Below, in pieces: positions 32,503 through 42,059 of a DNA stretch of 53,879 bases. The stretch lies in NCBI GenBank assembly GCA_017889635.1, contig JAGGAC010000015.1:1-53879 (forward strand), given 5' to 3'. The stretch is from Bacillota bacterium. GTDB lineage: Bacteria; Bacillota; Negativicutes; Sporomusales; CTSoil-080. Within the stretch, counting starts at the first letter, position 1, and each line of letters opens with the position of its first letter. The notes under the pieces were generated by a model. The model saw only the letters and a program-made list of their open reading frames with translations. It was not told the DNA's origin and searched no databases. The position numbers and the translations under genes are program-made.

Positions 32503-33614
32503 GTATTACCCTGTCATCCTTGCCAACCGTAACCTTTGCTGAAAAGGATTCGACAACTATTGAAAGTGCTATTATAACGACCTATGAATCTATATCTGGT
32601 AAAACCTTAGCCTCTGGTGATCCGGTTAGGCTTTTTTTATTGTCGATAGCCAGTCTTATTATTCAACAGCGGACAATTATTAATAATGCCGGGAAGATGA
32701 ATCTCCTTGCCTATGCCACAAGCTCTTATTTAGATCATATAGGCGCTCTTTTAGGTGTAGAAAGAACGGCGGCGACTTATGCTACAACAACCCTAAAGTT
32801 CACTATTTCGGCTGCCCAGACAAGTGTTTTAACTATTGCCTCAGGGACTCGAGTGAGTGTGGGGTCGCTGATATTTGCAACAACAGAAGATGTAGAAATT
32901 GCGATTGGCGATACAACTGCGACAGTAACCGCCAAGTGTACTACAGTTGGGACGACTGGTAATGGTTATTTAGCCGGCCAAATTACACAAATTGTTGATA
33001 CCTTTACCTATTTTAAGTCAGTCATCAACACCACCATCTCAAGTGGCGGGGCGGCTGAAGAAAGTGATGACGAGTTTCGAACAAGAATCCAAGAGGCTCC
33101 GGAGACCTTTTCCGTAGCCGGGTCTTCCGGAGCTTATGAATACTGGGCCAAAACGGCATCAACCTCAATTTCTGATGTGGCCGTTACTAGCCCCGGCGCT
33201 GGGACGGTGGATATTAGGGTGCTTATGTCCGGTGGAACCTTGCCAACACAAACGATGCTGGATAGTGTGCTGGAAATATGTAGTGCTGATGATGTCCGGC
33301 CGCTTACTGATAACGTAACTGTAGCTGCACCGGACACTGTCAGCTATGACATTAATTTGACCTACTATATTGATTCAGATAGTTCCTCACTTGCGACCAG
33401 TATTCAAACTGCGGTGACTACAGTCATAACTACCTACACTACTTGGCAATGTGCAGCTTTAGGGCGAGACATCAATCCTTCGGAACTTATATACCTCATT
33501 GTGGCTGCCGGAGCCAAGCGGGCGGTTGTTACAAGTCCAGTTTATACGGCGGTGGCCGATACCGCTGTCGCCAAGCTTGGAATTTCGACGGTTACTTACG
33601 GAGGGGTTGAATAA
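32499..33614 (+). CDS. Baseplate wedge protein J
   Basis: A 371-residue protein of the baseplate_J family: SGKTLASGDPVRLFLLSIASLIIQQRTIINNAGKMNLLAYATSSYLDHIGALLGVERTAA, and EESDDEFRTRIQEAPETFSVAGSSGAYEYWAKTAS. It forms baseplate wedges. Overlaps both neighbours by 1 to 4 bases. Confidence 0.95.
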   Translation: MSITLSSLPTVTFAEKDSTTIESAIITTYESISGKTLASGDPVRLFLLSIASLIIQQRTIINNAGKMNLLAYATSSYLDHIGALLGVERTAATYATTTLKFTISAAQTSVLTIASGTRVSVGSLIFATTEDVEIAIGDTTATVTAKCTTVGTTGNGYLAGQITQIVDTFTYFKSVINTTISSGGAAEESDDEFRTRIQEAPETFSVAGSSGAYEYWAKTASTSISDVAVTSPGAGTVDIRVLMSGGTLPTQTMLDSVLEICSADDVRPLTDNVTVAAPDTVSYDINLTYYIDSDSSSLATSIQTAVTTVITTYTTWQCAALGRDINPSELIYLIVAAGAKRAVVTSPVYTAVADTAVAKLGISTVTYGGVE

Positions 33615-34258
33615 TGCAGAATATCCGTAACTTTGACTTATTAAGCTTAGTTCCACCATCTATTAAAAATGACTCGCAGGTTATAGCTGCCTGTAGTGCG
33701 CTCGAAAGTGAGATTCAAGCAGTATCGATAGCTATTGATGATCTTTTTATTATTGCCAAGCTATCCTCTCAGCCAGAAGCGGTTATTGACCATCTGGCGT
33801 GGCAGTGGCATGCGGATTTTTATGAAGATACATCAGATTTGGCAACGAAAAGGTCCTTGGTTCAGAACGCGATTAACTGGCACCGTAAAAAAGGCACAGC
33901 TGCTGTAGTACAAGAATACGTTACAACAGTTTTATCTGACGGTGTTGTTAGTGAGTGGTTCGACTATAATGGTGAACCGTACTATTTTAAGGTATCAACC
34001 GATGAAGTCTTATCTAGTTCGACGGTGTACGATAAACTGGTTGAAATTATTAACGCGGTTAAAAATGCTCGCTCTTGGCTAGAGGGGATAATTATAAACC
34101 GCTCCTGGACTGGAACCACGTATTTCGGTGGGGCATTGAGCTTAGGAAGAACGATAACGCTGAAGCCGGTTGCCTATGGAATGAGTGCGGTGAGTGCACC
34201 TGTGTATTATGGCGGAGCGATACATATGGGTAAGCGGCTAACGCTTACGGAGGATTGA
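33614..34258 (+). CDS. Baseplate protein I
   Basis: A 214-residue protein of the tail protein I family: LVPPSIKNDSQVIAACSALESEIQAVSIAIDDLFIIAKLSSQPEAVIDHLAWQWHADFYED and RSLVQNAINWHRKKGTAAVVQEYVTTVLS. It anchors the tail fibres. TAATG overlap with J. Confidence 0.93.
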   Translation: MQNIRNFDLLSLVPPSIKNDSQVIAACSALESEIQAVSIAIDDLFIIAKLSSQPEAVIDHLAWQWHADFYEDTSDLATKRSLVQNAINWHRKKGTAAVVQEYVTTVLSDGVVSEWFDYNGEPYYFKVSTDEVLSSSTVYDKLVEIINAVKNARSWLEGIIINRSWTGTTYFGGALSLGRTITLKPVAYGMSAVSAPVYYGGAIHMGKRLTLTED

Positions 34259-34260
34259 CT

Positions 34261-35508
34261 ATGGCCTTTAGTGGTGTAGCAATGACTACGTTGGGAAGTA
34301 ATTTACAGACCAAAGTTCAGGCGGGTGCGACTCTAACTTTTACGAAAATTAAAGTTGGCGATGGCGTATTAGCCTCGGATACCACCCTTGCTTCGTTGTC
34401 CGATTTAATTGAAGCAAAGCTAGAGGTAGAAATCGAATCTGTGACAGCTTTAGGCGATGGCACATATAGGGTTCGAGGCACGTTTACCAACGCGAGTATA
34501 ACTACAGGCTTCTTCCTAAGAGAAGTCGGGCTCTTTGCCAGTGACCCTGATGTTGGAGAAATTTTATATGCAGTTGCCAACGCCGGTGAGGGAGACGAAT
34601 GCGACTACCTTCCAGCCAGTGGCAGTTCAGTGGTAGTGGAACAGGTCGTGAATATTGTAACCGCAGTTGGCAGCGCGTCTAGTGTAACGGCGACGATTGA
34701 TGAGGGAACAGTGTTGTTATCCAAGGCGACCTTTACAACACACCAACAAGCAAGTCCGATTGATCATCTGGATAGTTCCGTTACCGCGGCTAAGTTGGCG
34801 GATAGTGCGGTTACCGATGCTAAACTAGGTACACGCGAGATTGATGATACAGTAACTGCAACCAGTGGGGTTGGGGTGCTGACTGACTTATTGAGTAAAA
34901 TCGGTTATATGCTAAAGTCAATCACGGGGAAAACGGCCTGGTATACAACACCAGCGACTACTTTAGAAGCAGCGAATACGCATAGCAACGATATGGATAA
35001 TCCCCATGTCGTAACGATATCCCAAATAGGAGCGGCGGCCAGTGTAGCGGGGAATCCACCTGGAGCAATTCTGCAGTATGCTGGTAACTTGGCTCCTACT
35101 GGATATCTATTGTGTGATGGATCAGCTGTATCGCGGACTACTTATGCAGATTTATATGAGGTAATAGGTACGAGCTACGGAACAGGTGATGACTCAACGA
35201 CTTTCAATCTGCCGGATTTGCAGGATAAATTCCCGCTTGGCAAAGGTACCACCTACTCAACCCTTGGGGCTACTGGCGGTGAAATTACCCATAAGTTGAC
35301 GCTTGATGAAATGCCAGTACATACCCATGATTTAGTATTAGATTCTATTGGCGGCGGCAGTGGAAACAATCTAGAAAGTGGTGGCTGGGGCGGCGACGAT
35401 GTGGTAAAGGAATCGGATGTAGCTAAAACAACAGAAGCCACTGGCGGTGGCGGTGTTCATAATAACATGCCGCCGTATATTGTGGTAAATTACATTATCA
35501 AGTATTAG
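34261..35508 (+). CDS. Tail fibre with tail-collar domain
   Basis: A 415-residue fibre. Residues 1-140 are an anchor domain shared with the next gene (MAFSGVAMTTLGSNLQTKVQAG, TTGFFLREVGLFASDPD). A Ser/Thr/Ala-rich shaft follows, then a collar domain near residue 275: GAILQYAGNLAPTGYLLCDGSAVSRTTYADLYEVIG and FNLPDLQDKFPLGKG. Ends with YIVVNYIIKY. Receptor binding is probable. ATG 34261 is chosen; a TTG 6 bases earlier overlaps the I stop. Confidence 0.9.
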   Translation: MAFSGVAMTTLGSNLQTKVQAGATLTFTKIKVGDGVLASDTTLASLSDLIEAKLEVEIESVTALGDGTYRVRGTFTNASITTGFFLREVGLFASDPDVGEILYAVANAGEGDECDYLPASGSSVVVEQVVNIVTAVGSASSVTATIDEGTVLLSKATFTTHQQASPIDHLDSSVTAAKLADSAVTDAKLGTREIDDTVTATSGVGVLTDLLSKIGYMLKSITGKTAWYTTPATTLEAANTHSNDMDNPHVVTISQIGAAASVAGNPPGAILQYAGNLAPTGYLLCDGSAVSRTTYADLYEVIGTSYGTGDDSTTFNLPDLQDKFPLGKGTTYSTLGATGGEITHKLTLDEMPVHTHDLVLDSIGGGSGNNLESGGWGGDDVVKESDVAKTTEATGGGGVHNNMPPYIVVNYIIKY

Positions 35509-35520
35509 GAGGCCACATAT

Positions 35521-38500
35521 ATGGCGTTTAGTGGGATGGCTTTAACCGAAAAGGGGACAGCCTTACAAGCAAAAGTTCAATCCGGAGGAACCCTTGTTTT
35601 TACCAAGCTCTCATTTGGTAAGGGAATATTATCATCAGATATCACGCTTGCATCGCTAACCGAGCTTATTGATGCGCAAATGACCGTTGAAATAGAATCA
35701 GCTGTAGTGCTAAGTGACAATGATTGTCGTGTTCGGGGTACTCTGACCAATGCCAGTCTTACGACTGGTTTTTTTGTGCGTGAAATTGGACTTTTTGCGA
35801 CCGATCCCGATACTGGAGAAATATTATATGCTGTAGCTAACGCTGGTGATGAGTGTGATTTCCTTCCAGCAAGTAGCTTGGCCGCGGTAGAACAGGTAGT
35901 CGATGTAGTAATCAGCATTGGTAGTGCCACTAATGTAACTGTGACACTTGATGAAAGCGCGGTATTAGCGACTAAAACAGAAATTACATCGTTAAACAAT
36001 ATAAACTATGAGTCGACTGGATATGGGATAATAGTTGGTTTAGCCGTGTCAGCTCAAGCTACTGCGGATATGACCGTTGCCATCGATGAAGGTGTTGCCC
36101 ATATGCCGAGTGGGCAACGCTTTCAAATAGATGCGATATCCTCTCAGACAATTGATACTGCCGATAGTACAAACCATCGAATTGACATAATCTATGTTAG
36201 TTCCTGTGGTAAGGTGGTGTATAAACCAGGAACAGCTGCTAGTTCTCCAGCTGCTCCCGCTTTGCCGGAGGGGGCATTAACATTGGCGGAGCTTTTGGTT
36301 ACGGCTAGTACCACAACGATTACAAGTGATGATATAACCGATAAGCGAACGATGAAAATAAATTTACAGTCGCTAACTGATTATACTGGTACTGCTAAAC
36401 TAGCCGATATTAAAACCCTTGGTCCGTGGGCAGATATCCGAGCCTATGGTGCGGCTGGTGATGGGAGCACCGACGACTTAAGTGCTTACAAAGCACTCAG
36501 GTCTCGGGCCTTTGCGGCGGCTGATAATGTATTAACGGAAGCAACCTGGACCCAAGCGACGATAAGTACAGGCATTGGCAGTGCGGTTACGATAAAAACC
36601 AATACGACCAGACTGTATACTACCGTTGCTGTGTCGCCAAGCACGACTTATATGACCAGCCTTGATGCGGGGTATATGTTGATTGTGGAATTAGACTCAT
36701 CCGGTGTCTGTACCGAGATTCACTCTTTTAGTTCAAGTGCAATTAATTTCACCACCAAAGCCACGACAACTCAGGCGGTTGTGGTGATAAAAGTCGATGA
36801 TACGACAACGATAACCGTATCAACTACAGTAAATCCAGTTATCAAAGCCCCAAACGCTGTTGCTTATTTACCCGGTCCGGCCACCTATTACTTCGCCGGA
36901 ACCAGGCCGGATTTAACCGGGTGTCATATCTATGCCGACCATGATGTTGTAATTCAAGTTGATGAAAATCCAAATATCAAAGACATGCATTTTCTAACCC
37001 CAGTTACCATCTATAATTCTGGGCATGGAACTACCTTTACCAAATCCGCAAATGTAAATGTACCGTGGGAACTATACAATCTTGGAACAGCGGCTAGTTT
37101 TATTGCTGAACAGGAATTCAAATGTATTGATATGACTACATTAACGACATCGGCGATTACTTCAGTGAATACCTACGGAGCTTTTACCGGCACTGTTACC
37201 GCGAATGAAATAGCTTGGTCAACGGCCTTTAACTCCGGTCAGGAAGGCGTACTTTTTAATCCGGAAGTAGGTAACTCTTATGAAGTTACTTTTTCGGCAG
37301 GTACGGTTACCTCAAACGGTTTTGTCTCAGCGGTTATTATGACCGCGACTCAGCGCTACGATTTTGCCCTCTATGGTAATACCGCTGGGCTGACGATGGT
37401 GTTTCAATCTAATGACAGCAGTACCAGTGATATAGCCACAACCATATACAAATTACCAAATGGCTATGCTTATTCCTTATACTCATCCGGTTCAGTGTCG
37501 ATGAAATTACGGTCTGTTGATACAGATATGGTAGAAGTATATGTGAATGAATATAAAGTGGGATGTTTTGAGCTATCTTCAGACATAACAACTGCCGGGT
37601 TCGCAGTCAGTTACCATATAGCTGGTGTGGTTACGATTAACAATTTTATTGAGTACACCAAAGATAATTTTCAAGCTGCTAGGCCGCTGAGTATCGGTAT
37701 TGTGGGGGATAGCATCAGCTATGGAGCGTGGGCAACGATTCCCTATGATGCCATGTTGAAAGCAATAGCCCAGAACATGCCGGGGATAGGGAAAGTTTCA
37801 GTAACTAATTACGCGATTAGCAGTACGTCGGCGGTTAGCTGGGCGGCAAGTATTGAAAGTTATGAGTTTAGTTCCCATGACTATGTATTGGTGATGTTAG
37901 GGACCAATGATGTTCAAGGTGCGGTAAGTGATTCAACTTTTGAAACTGATTTAACAACAATTGCAAATAAGATCGTAGCAGATGGCTCAGTACCGATTAT
38001 CGGGGTTTTCCCGGTCTATACTGAGGCGGCGGTATCTGGTATTACCGGGGTGACGACAAGCTACTATACACAAGGAGCATTAAAACGCAGTATCATAAAA
38101 CGGATGTGTGCCGCCAACGGTTATGAGATGGCCGATGTGCAGGACTGTTTTGGGAGTAATCTTGGCTGGTACAATGATAACATTCATCCTACGGCAGAAG
38201 GCTTTGTGGCAGTGGCCAAAGCCTTTGCTTATGCCCTATGCCGGGCTGAACGGCCCAAACCGGTAAAAGTAAGCTCGTTAAATGCTTTAACTGTCAGCGG
38301 CAATACAACCTTGGGAGGGACGCTGACAGTAGCGGGGGCAACGGCGCTTGCTTCTACTCTGTCCGTGGCGGGGAGCACTACTTTATCCGGCAGTTTAGCG
38401 CCGGATGGTGGGATATTGAGTGATACTTATAGCAGTATAAAAATCGGAACAAACGCATTAGCGTCGTCGACGGGCTACTATAACGCCGGGGTTGGCCATA

Positions 38501-39444
38501 GTGCTTTAAGCGGAAATGCCACCGGGGAATCTGGGGTAGCGGTAGGCTACCAGGCCTTGTATAGCAATACTACCGGGAGCTACAACACCGGGGTGGGGAG
38601 AAGGGCAGCTTGCGCCAATAGTACTGGCAGCTATAATACGGCAATCGGCAGCGGGGCGTTAGCCAGTGATTTGCGGAACTATAATACGGCGGTTGGCTAT
38701 CAAGCTCAGGCAAATATGGTGTCTGCTTCCGGGTATAATACGGCCCTGGGTTACCAAGCCCTGCTGGGCAATAGCGATTTAACTTCTAGTACGGGGAGTT
38801 ATAACACGGCTATCGGTACAAGCAGCTTGGTAGCTGACACAACTGGCTCGTTTAATACCGCTTTAGGGTATTTGGCGGGAAAGACCATAACAACCGGAAC
38901 TTATAATACGGCGATTGGCTGTAATGCCGGGGCGTCGATCGGGACCTATACCAATTGCACCGCCTTGGGTTATAGCGCCGATATTACCGCATCTAATCAG
39001 GTGCAATTAGGCAATTCTTCTACCACTGTTTACTATTATTCATTGGCATCTAGGTCCGATCGGAGGGACAAAACCGATATTGCCGATACATCATTAGGGC
39101 TGGAGTTTATCAATAAACTAATCCCGCGGCAGTTCCGATGGAATTACCGGGATGATTATCCGAGTGTTGATGAAAATGACGGCTCTAAAACCCGGACCCG
39201 TTACCACCAGGGGATAATAGCCCAGGAATTAAAGACCGTCATGAATGATCTGGGAATAGACTTTGCCGGGTATCAAGACCATTCGGTTTGTGGCGGTGAG
39301 GATGTTCTGTCAATCAACTACCTGGAACTCATCGGGCCGATGATTAAGGCAATCCAGGAGCTAAGTGCAACGGTAACTGCCCAGGCAGCGACAATAAAAA
39401 TTCTGGAAACCACCGTGGCAGGTTTAACAACTGCCACTAATTAA
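35521..39444 (+). CDS. Long tail fibre with SGNH hydrolase and S74 chaperone
   Basis: A 1307-residue protein. Residues 1-140 repeat the anchor domain of the preceding fibre. Near 302 PWADIRAYGAAGDGSTDD starts a pectate-lyase-like segment. Residues about 722-905 are an SGNH/GDSL hydrolase: IGIVGDSISYG (Ser 731), GTND, and DNIHPTAEGF (Asp 886, His 889), so it can deacylate or esterase a surface glycan. About 970-1160 hold trimeric repeats such as NTAIG and NTAVGYQA. The end (SRSDRRDKTDIADTS...) is a peptidase S74 intramolecular chaperone that trims itself. A host cell-surface-modifying fibre is likely. Confidence 0.94.
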   Translation: MAFSGMALTEKGTALQAKVQSGGTLVFTKLSFGKGILSSDITLASLTELIDAQMTVEIESAVVLSDNDCRVRGTLTNASLTTGFFVREIGLFATDPDTGEILYAVANAGDECDFLPASSLAAVEQVVDVVISIGSATNVTVTLDESAVLATKTEITSLNNINYESTGYGIIVGLAVSAQATADMTVAIDEGVAHMPSGQRFQIDAISSQTIDTADSTNHRIDIIYVSSCGKVVYKPGTAASSPAAPALPEGALTLAELLVTASTTTITSDDITDKRTMKINLQSLTDYTGTAKLADIKTLGPWADIRAYGAAGDGSTDDLSAYKALRSRAFAAADNVLTEATWTQATISTGIGSAVTIKTNTTRLYTTVAVSPSTTYMTSLDAGYMLIVELDSSGVCTEIHSFSSSAINFTTKATTTQAVVVIKVDDTTTITVSTTVNPVIKAPNAVAYLPGPATYYFAGTRPDLTGCHIYADHDVVIQVDENPNIKDMHFLTPVTIYNSGHGTTFTKSANVNVPWELYNLGTAASFIAEQEFKCIDMTTLTTSAITSVNTYGAFTGTVTANEIAWSTAFNSGQEGVLFNPEVGNSYEVTFSAGTVTSNGFVSAVIMTATQRYDFALYGNTAGLTMVFQSNDSSTSDIATTIYKLPNGYAYSLYSSGSVSMKLRSVDTDMVEVYVNEYKVGCFELSSDITTAGFAVSYHIAGVVTINNFIEYTKDNFQAARPLSIGIVGDSISYGAWATIPYDAMLKAIAQNMPGIGKVSVTNYAISSTSAVSWAASIESYEFSSHDYVLVMLGTNDVQGAVSDSTFETDLTTIANKIVADGSVPIIGVFPVYTEAAVSGITGVTTSYYTQGALKRSIIKRMCAANGYEMADVQDCFGSNLGWYNDNIHPTAEGFVAVAKAFAYALCRAERPKPVKVSSLNALTVSGNTTLGGTLTVAGATALASTLSVAGSTTLSGSLAPDGGILSDTYSSIKIGTNALASSTGYYNAGVGHSALSGNATGESGVAVGYQALYSNTTGSYNTGVGRRAACANSTGSYNTAIGSGALASDLRNYNTAVGYQAQANMVSASGYNTALGYQALLGNSDLTSSTGSYNTAIGTSSLVADTTGSFNTALGYLAGKTITTGTYNTAIGCNAGASIGTYTNCTALGYSADITASNQVQLGNSSTTVYYYSLASRSDRRDKTDIADTSLGLEFINKLIPRQFRWNYRDDYPSVDENDGSKTRTRYHQGIIAQELKTVMNDLGIDFAGYQDHSVCGGEDVLSINYLELIGPMIKAIQELSATVTAQAATIKILETTVAGLTTATN

Positions 39445-39463
39445 GAGGAGCAAGGCCTCTTAA
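39441..39463 (+). terminator. Hairpin at the end of the fibre gene
   Basis: TTAAGAGG (39441-39448) pairs with CCTCTTAA (39456-39463), including the stop codon, then a short T-rich stretch. Probably a weak terminator or processing site. Confidence 0.5.
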
Positions 39464-39484
39464 TTTATTCGGGGAGGGGATGAG

Positions 39485-39667
39485 ATGGTTCAGGATACTT
39501 GTCTGGAACACTCTGGCTGCGAAGCCAGAATAGAACAACTAGAAAAAAGCAATGCCGACATTTCTAAAAGGCTTCATGAGATAGAAATGGCAGTGTGGAA
39601 AGCAGCTGGAACAAGCGGGGTGGTAACTGCTGTTTTGGTAGTGGTTCTGGAAAAAATGCTAAAATGA
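39485..39667 (+). CDS. XhlA-like lysis-associated membrane protein
   Basis: A 60-residue protein: a short coiled coil (CEARIEQLEKSNADISKRLHEIEMAV) then one membrane helix (GTSGVVTAVLVVVLEKML). This matches haemolysin XhlA, which works with a holin and endolysin. GGGGAGGGG upstream. No separate holin is obvious. Confidence 0.75.
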   Translation: MVQDTCLEHSGCEARIEQLEKSNADISKRLHEIEMAVWKAAGTSGVVTAVLVVVLEKMLK

Positions 39668-39765
39668 TACGAAGATGACACTTTCAGTGAAGGTTTAGAT
39701 GATAATATTTAAATTAAAGAGTACTGCCGTTTGGGCGGGTTTTTTATTGAAAGGGGTGATTCTCT

Positions 39766-40230
39766 ATGGAAGTTATACAAAATGATTGGCCTTGGCCATG
39801 GGGACTGACGGTTAGAGGATCAACGGCGTATATTGTTGTGCATCATACAGCAGGCCCGCAAATGCAGGATACGCAAGCTATATGGGATGAGCACATCAAA
39901 GCTGGATTTAATGGAATTGGCTATCATCGAATTATTAAAGGTGATGGAACTATAGTCCAGGGGCGTCCTGATGATGTTGTCGGCGCACATGCTCAAGGTG
40001 TAAATTATTGCTCTGTTGGCGTAAGTTTAGAAGGAAATTTTGAGGAAGATGATACTCCAACAGCTGCCCAAATCGACTCACTACAATGGTGCTTGGATGA
40101 TTATAAAACTATGTATCCAAATGCTCAAATTATTGCTCATAGGGACGTTGCAAGGATAGTTGAGCGTCCTGAGTTTGCTACAGCCTGTCCGGGAGATACG
40201 CTGTATAACATAATACCTAATATTGTTTAG
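39766..40230 (+). CDS. N-acetylmuramoyl-L-alanine amidase (endolysin)
   Basis: A 154-residue Amidase_2/PGRP-type enzyme: zinc ligands His 26 region in VVHHTAGP, IIAHRDVA and TACPGD; YHRIIKGDGTIVQGRP and GVSLEGNFEED are family signatures. It cuts between muramic acid and the peptide stem. No separate wall-binding domain, as usual for endolysins of diderm hosts. AAGGGGTGA upstream. Confidence 0.93.
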   Translation: MEVIQNDWPWPWGLTVRGSTAYIVVHHTAGPQMQDTQAIWDEHIKAGFNGIGYHRIIKGDGTIVQGRPDDVVGAHAQGVNYCSVGVSLEGNFEEDDTPTAAQIDSLQWCLDDYKTMYPNAQIIAHRDVARIVERPEFATACPGDTLYNIIPNIV

Positions 40231-40231
40231 A

Positions 40232-40270
40232 AAGTCGCTGCTGAATAAAGTGCAGACGGCTTTTAATTTT
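40232..40270 (+). terminator. Hairpin between endolysin and peptidase genes
   Basis: AAGTCGCTGC (40232-40241) pairs with GCAGACGGCTT (40252-40262, one bulged base), then a T-rich stretch. Similar ACGGCTTTTA-type hairpin as at 18134. Confidence 0.6.
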
Positions 40271-40286
40271 AAAGGAGAGTGGCATT

Positions 40287-41030
40287 ATGCGTAAATATTT
40301 ACTCAAAAAAGATACCCCAGACCTAAGAGACTTTATATTTTGTTCAGGTTGTTATAAAAAAACTGAACAACTTCCGACAAGCGTGGACCTGCGTAAAAAA
40401 TGCAGCCCGATAGTAAACCAGGGGGAACTGGGGAGTTGCACCGCTAATGCGATTGCAAGCGGCCTGAGAGAGTATCTACTCATCAACAAGGAAATAAAGT
40501 GGATGCAATTGTCTCGGCTTTTTCTGTATTATGAGGAACGTCTGATGGAAGGCACAGTAAATGAAGACAGTGGGGCAGAGATTCGGGATGGCATGAAAGT
40601 GTTGAACCAAACCGGCGTGTGCCCGGATGCCGATTGGCCCTATGAGATTTCCACCTTCACCAACCCACCAACTGACAAAATGGTTGCTGATGCCGCACCG
40701 TACAAAGTTGCTGAATACTACCGTATTACGTCACTGGCACAGTTAAAGGCAGCGCTGGCAGAAGGCTTGCCAGTTGTAATTGGTATTGAAGTCTATGATT
40801 CATTCGAGAGTGACGATGTTGCAAGCAGTGGCGTTGTGCCAATGCCAGATATCACTAAGGAGCAAGACCTTGGCGGTCACGCGGTGCTGGTGGTTGGCTA
40901 TGACGATGATAAGAGTCAGCTAATAGTAAGGAATAGCTGGGGCATAACCTGGGGCGACCTGGGTTATTTTTATTTGCCATATGACTACTACGATAAATAC
41001 GCCAGCGATTGCTGGACAAGCAGGGGGTAA
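40287..41030 (+). CDS. Papain-like (C1A) cysteine peptidase
   Basis: A 247-residue peptidase: oxyanion and nucleophile in NQGELGSCTANAIASGLREY, His in DLGGHAVLVVGYD and Asn in VRNSWGITWGDLGYFYLPYDY. All catalytic residues are present. No signal peptide or pro-domain is seen. C1A peptidases are unusual in phages; here one sits between endolysin and NlpC-like genes. It may act on host cell-surface proteins or on virion proteins; AAGGAGAG upstream. Confidence 0.9.
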   Translation: MRKYLLKKDTPDLRDFIFCSGCYKKTEQLPTSVDLRKKCSPIVNQGELGSCTANAIASGLREYLLINKEIKWMQLSRLFLYYEERLMEGTVNEDSGAEIRDGMKVLNQTGVCPDADWPYEISTFTNPPTDKMVADAAPYKVAEYYRITSLAQLKAALAEGLPVVIGIEVYDSFESDDVASSGVVPMPDITKEQDLGGHAVLVVGYDDDKSQLIVRNSWGITWGDLGYFYLPYDYYDKYASDCWTSRG

Positions 41031-41032
41031 TT

Positions 41033-41806
41033 ATGGACATTGAAGAAGTTGAAAAACAGGTATTACCATACCTCATAAAACTCGCTGAGTCGCCACCAGT
41101 GCAGGCCGAACTACAGGTCGCAAAGGTGGCGATTATTAATTTGATTGAGCAGGAAGCAGTCAAAGCCATACCTTGGGGGCTACGGACCATCGCCCGTTTA
41201 ATGCAATGGATAAATAAAAAATTAGGAGCGTGTTCAACTATGGGAAAGAAATTCGCGGATACTGATGTTACTTCAACTGGAGCAGTCACTATCACAGTCC
41301 AAAACAGCGCCGAAACTGTATTATCAGGGGCTGCGGTCAGCGTAACGATTGACGGTACTACCACTACGATGACTACCGGCACTGATGGCACCGCTACTTT
41401 CAGCGATTTGGCAATAGGTACGCAGACCTTTACCGCAACATTGGCTGGCTATACGGATAATACTGTTGATGTGACGATAGAAGCTGGCGACACGGTTAGC
41501 GGAACTATCATATTGATTGCCACTGCGGTCAGTGCAGTGATTACGGTTATTACTGAGGTATTGAGTGAGTTATCTGACCTAATCACTGATGCTTCAACGG
41601 AGGCTGTAGCAACGGTAATAACTGAACTTGAAAGCGAGAGCGATACCACATCTAGCCTATGGGTTAAGATACGGGATAACATGGAAAAGGCCATATTGGT
41701 ATCCATTAAGAGCATTGTTATTTCAACCTTGGTCAGCGTCTTGACGGATAAAATCGAATCATACTTAGAAAAAGTTCTGGCTAACGAAGCAAACGCTAAT
41801 AAATAA
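41033..41806 (+). CDS. Ig-like/Cna-B-type domain protein with membrane-type helices, unknown
   Basis: About 257 residues. Residues 1-70 are helical. Residues about 75-155 (VTITVQNSAETVLSGAAVSVTIDGTTTTMTTGTDGTATFSDLAIGTQTFTATLAGYTD) form a carboxypeptidase-regulatory/Cna-B-like fold. The C-terminal part (AILVSIKSIVISTLVSVLTDKI) is amphipathic. Overlaps nothing, ribosome site GGGGG. Role unknown; surface or virion attachment is possible. Confidence 0.6.
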   Translation: MDIEEVEKQVLPYLIKLAESPPVQAELQVAKVAIINLIEQEAVKAIPWGLRTIARLMQWINKKLGACSTMGKKFADTDVTSTGAVTITVQNSAETVLSGAAVSVTIDGTTTTMTTGTDGTATFSDLAIGTQTFTATLAGYTDNTVDVTIEAGDTVSGTIILIATAVSAVITVITEVLSELSDLITDASTEAVATVITELESESDTTSSLWVKIRDNMEKAILVSIKSIVISTLVSVLTDKIESYLEKVLANEANANK

Positions 41807-41816
41807 TTGAGGTTAG

Positions 41817-41849
41817 GCCTGGTCATTTGATCGGGCTTTATTTTTTTTA
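41817..41849 (+). terminator. Rho-independent terminator
   Basis: GCCTGGTC (41817-41824), ATTT loop, GATCGGGC (41829-41836, two G-T), then TTTATTTTTTTT. Directly before the next small gene. Confidence 0.8.
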
Positions 41850-41865
41850 GGAAGGCGTATGTCTT

Positions 41866-42057
41866 TTGATAGATAAGATGGTTTTTGAAAATGCCCTTGT
41901 GGATGCCTACGATGTATGCTTAGAGAAGTTATTCGGTGCTTTTGTTAGCGAATTGGCGAGTGGGCAACTTATTGATGATGCCGGTCAGCGATTTAAAGCC
42001 GGTGTTGATTTCGCAAACCAGGCGTTTGCTTATGCCAAACAATTGAGGGAGGGATGA
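41866..42057 (+). CDS. Small acidic protein, unknown
   Basis: A 63-residue helical protein, VFENALVDAYDVCLEKLFGAFVSELASGQLIDDAGQRFKAGV. TTG start with AGGAAGG 12 bases upstream, so the start is uncertain. Overlaps the next start. No family recognised. Confidence 0.55.
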   Translation: MIDKMVFENALVDAYDVCLEKLFGAFVSELASGQLIDDAGQRFKAGVDFANQAFAYAKQLREG

Positions 42058-42059
42058 AC

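Noticed and set aside
35577-35999. Minus-strand 140-codon ORF within the long fibre gene
   Set aside because: Fully inside a well-supported structural gene; Ser/Val-rich shadow of the anchor domain.
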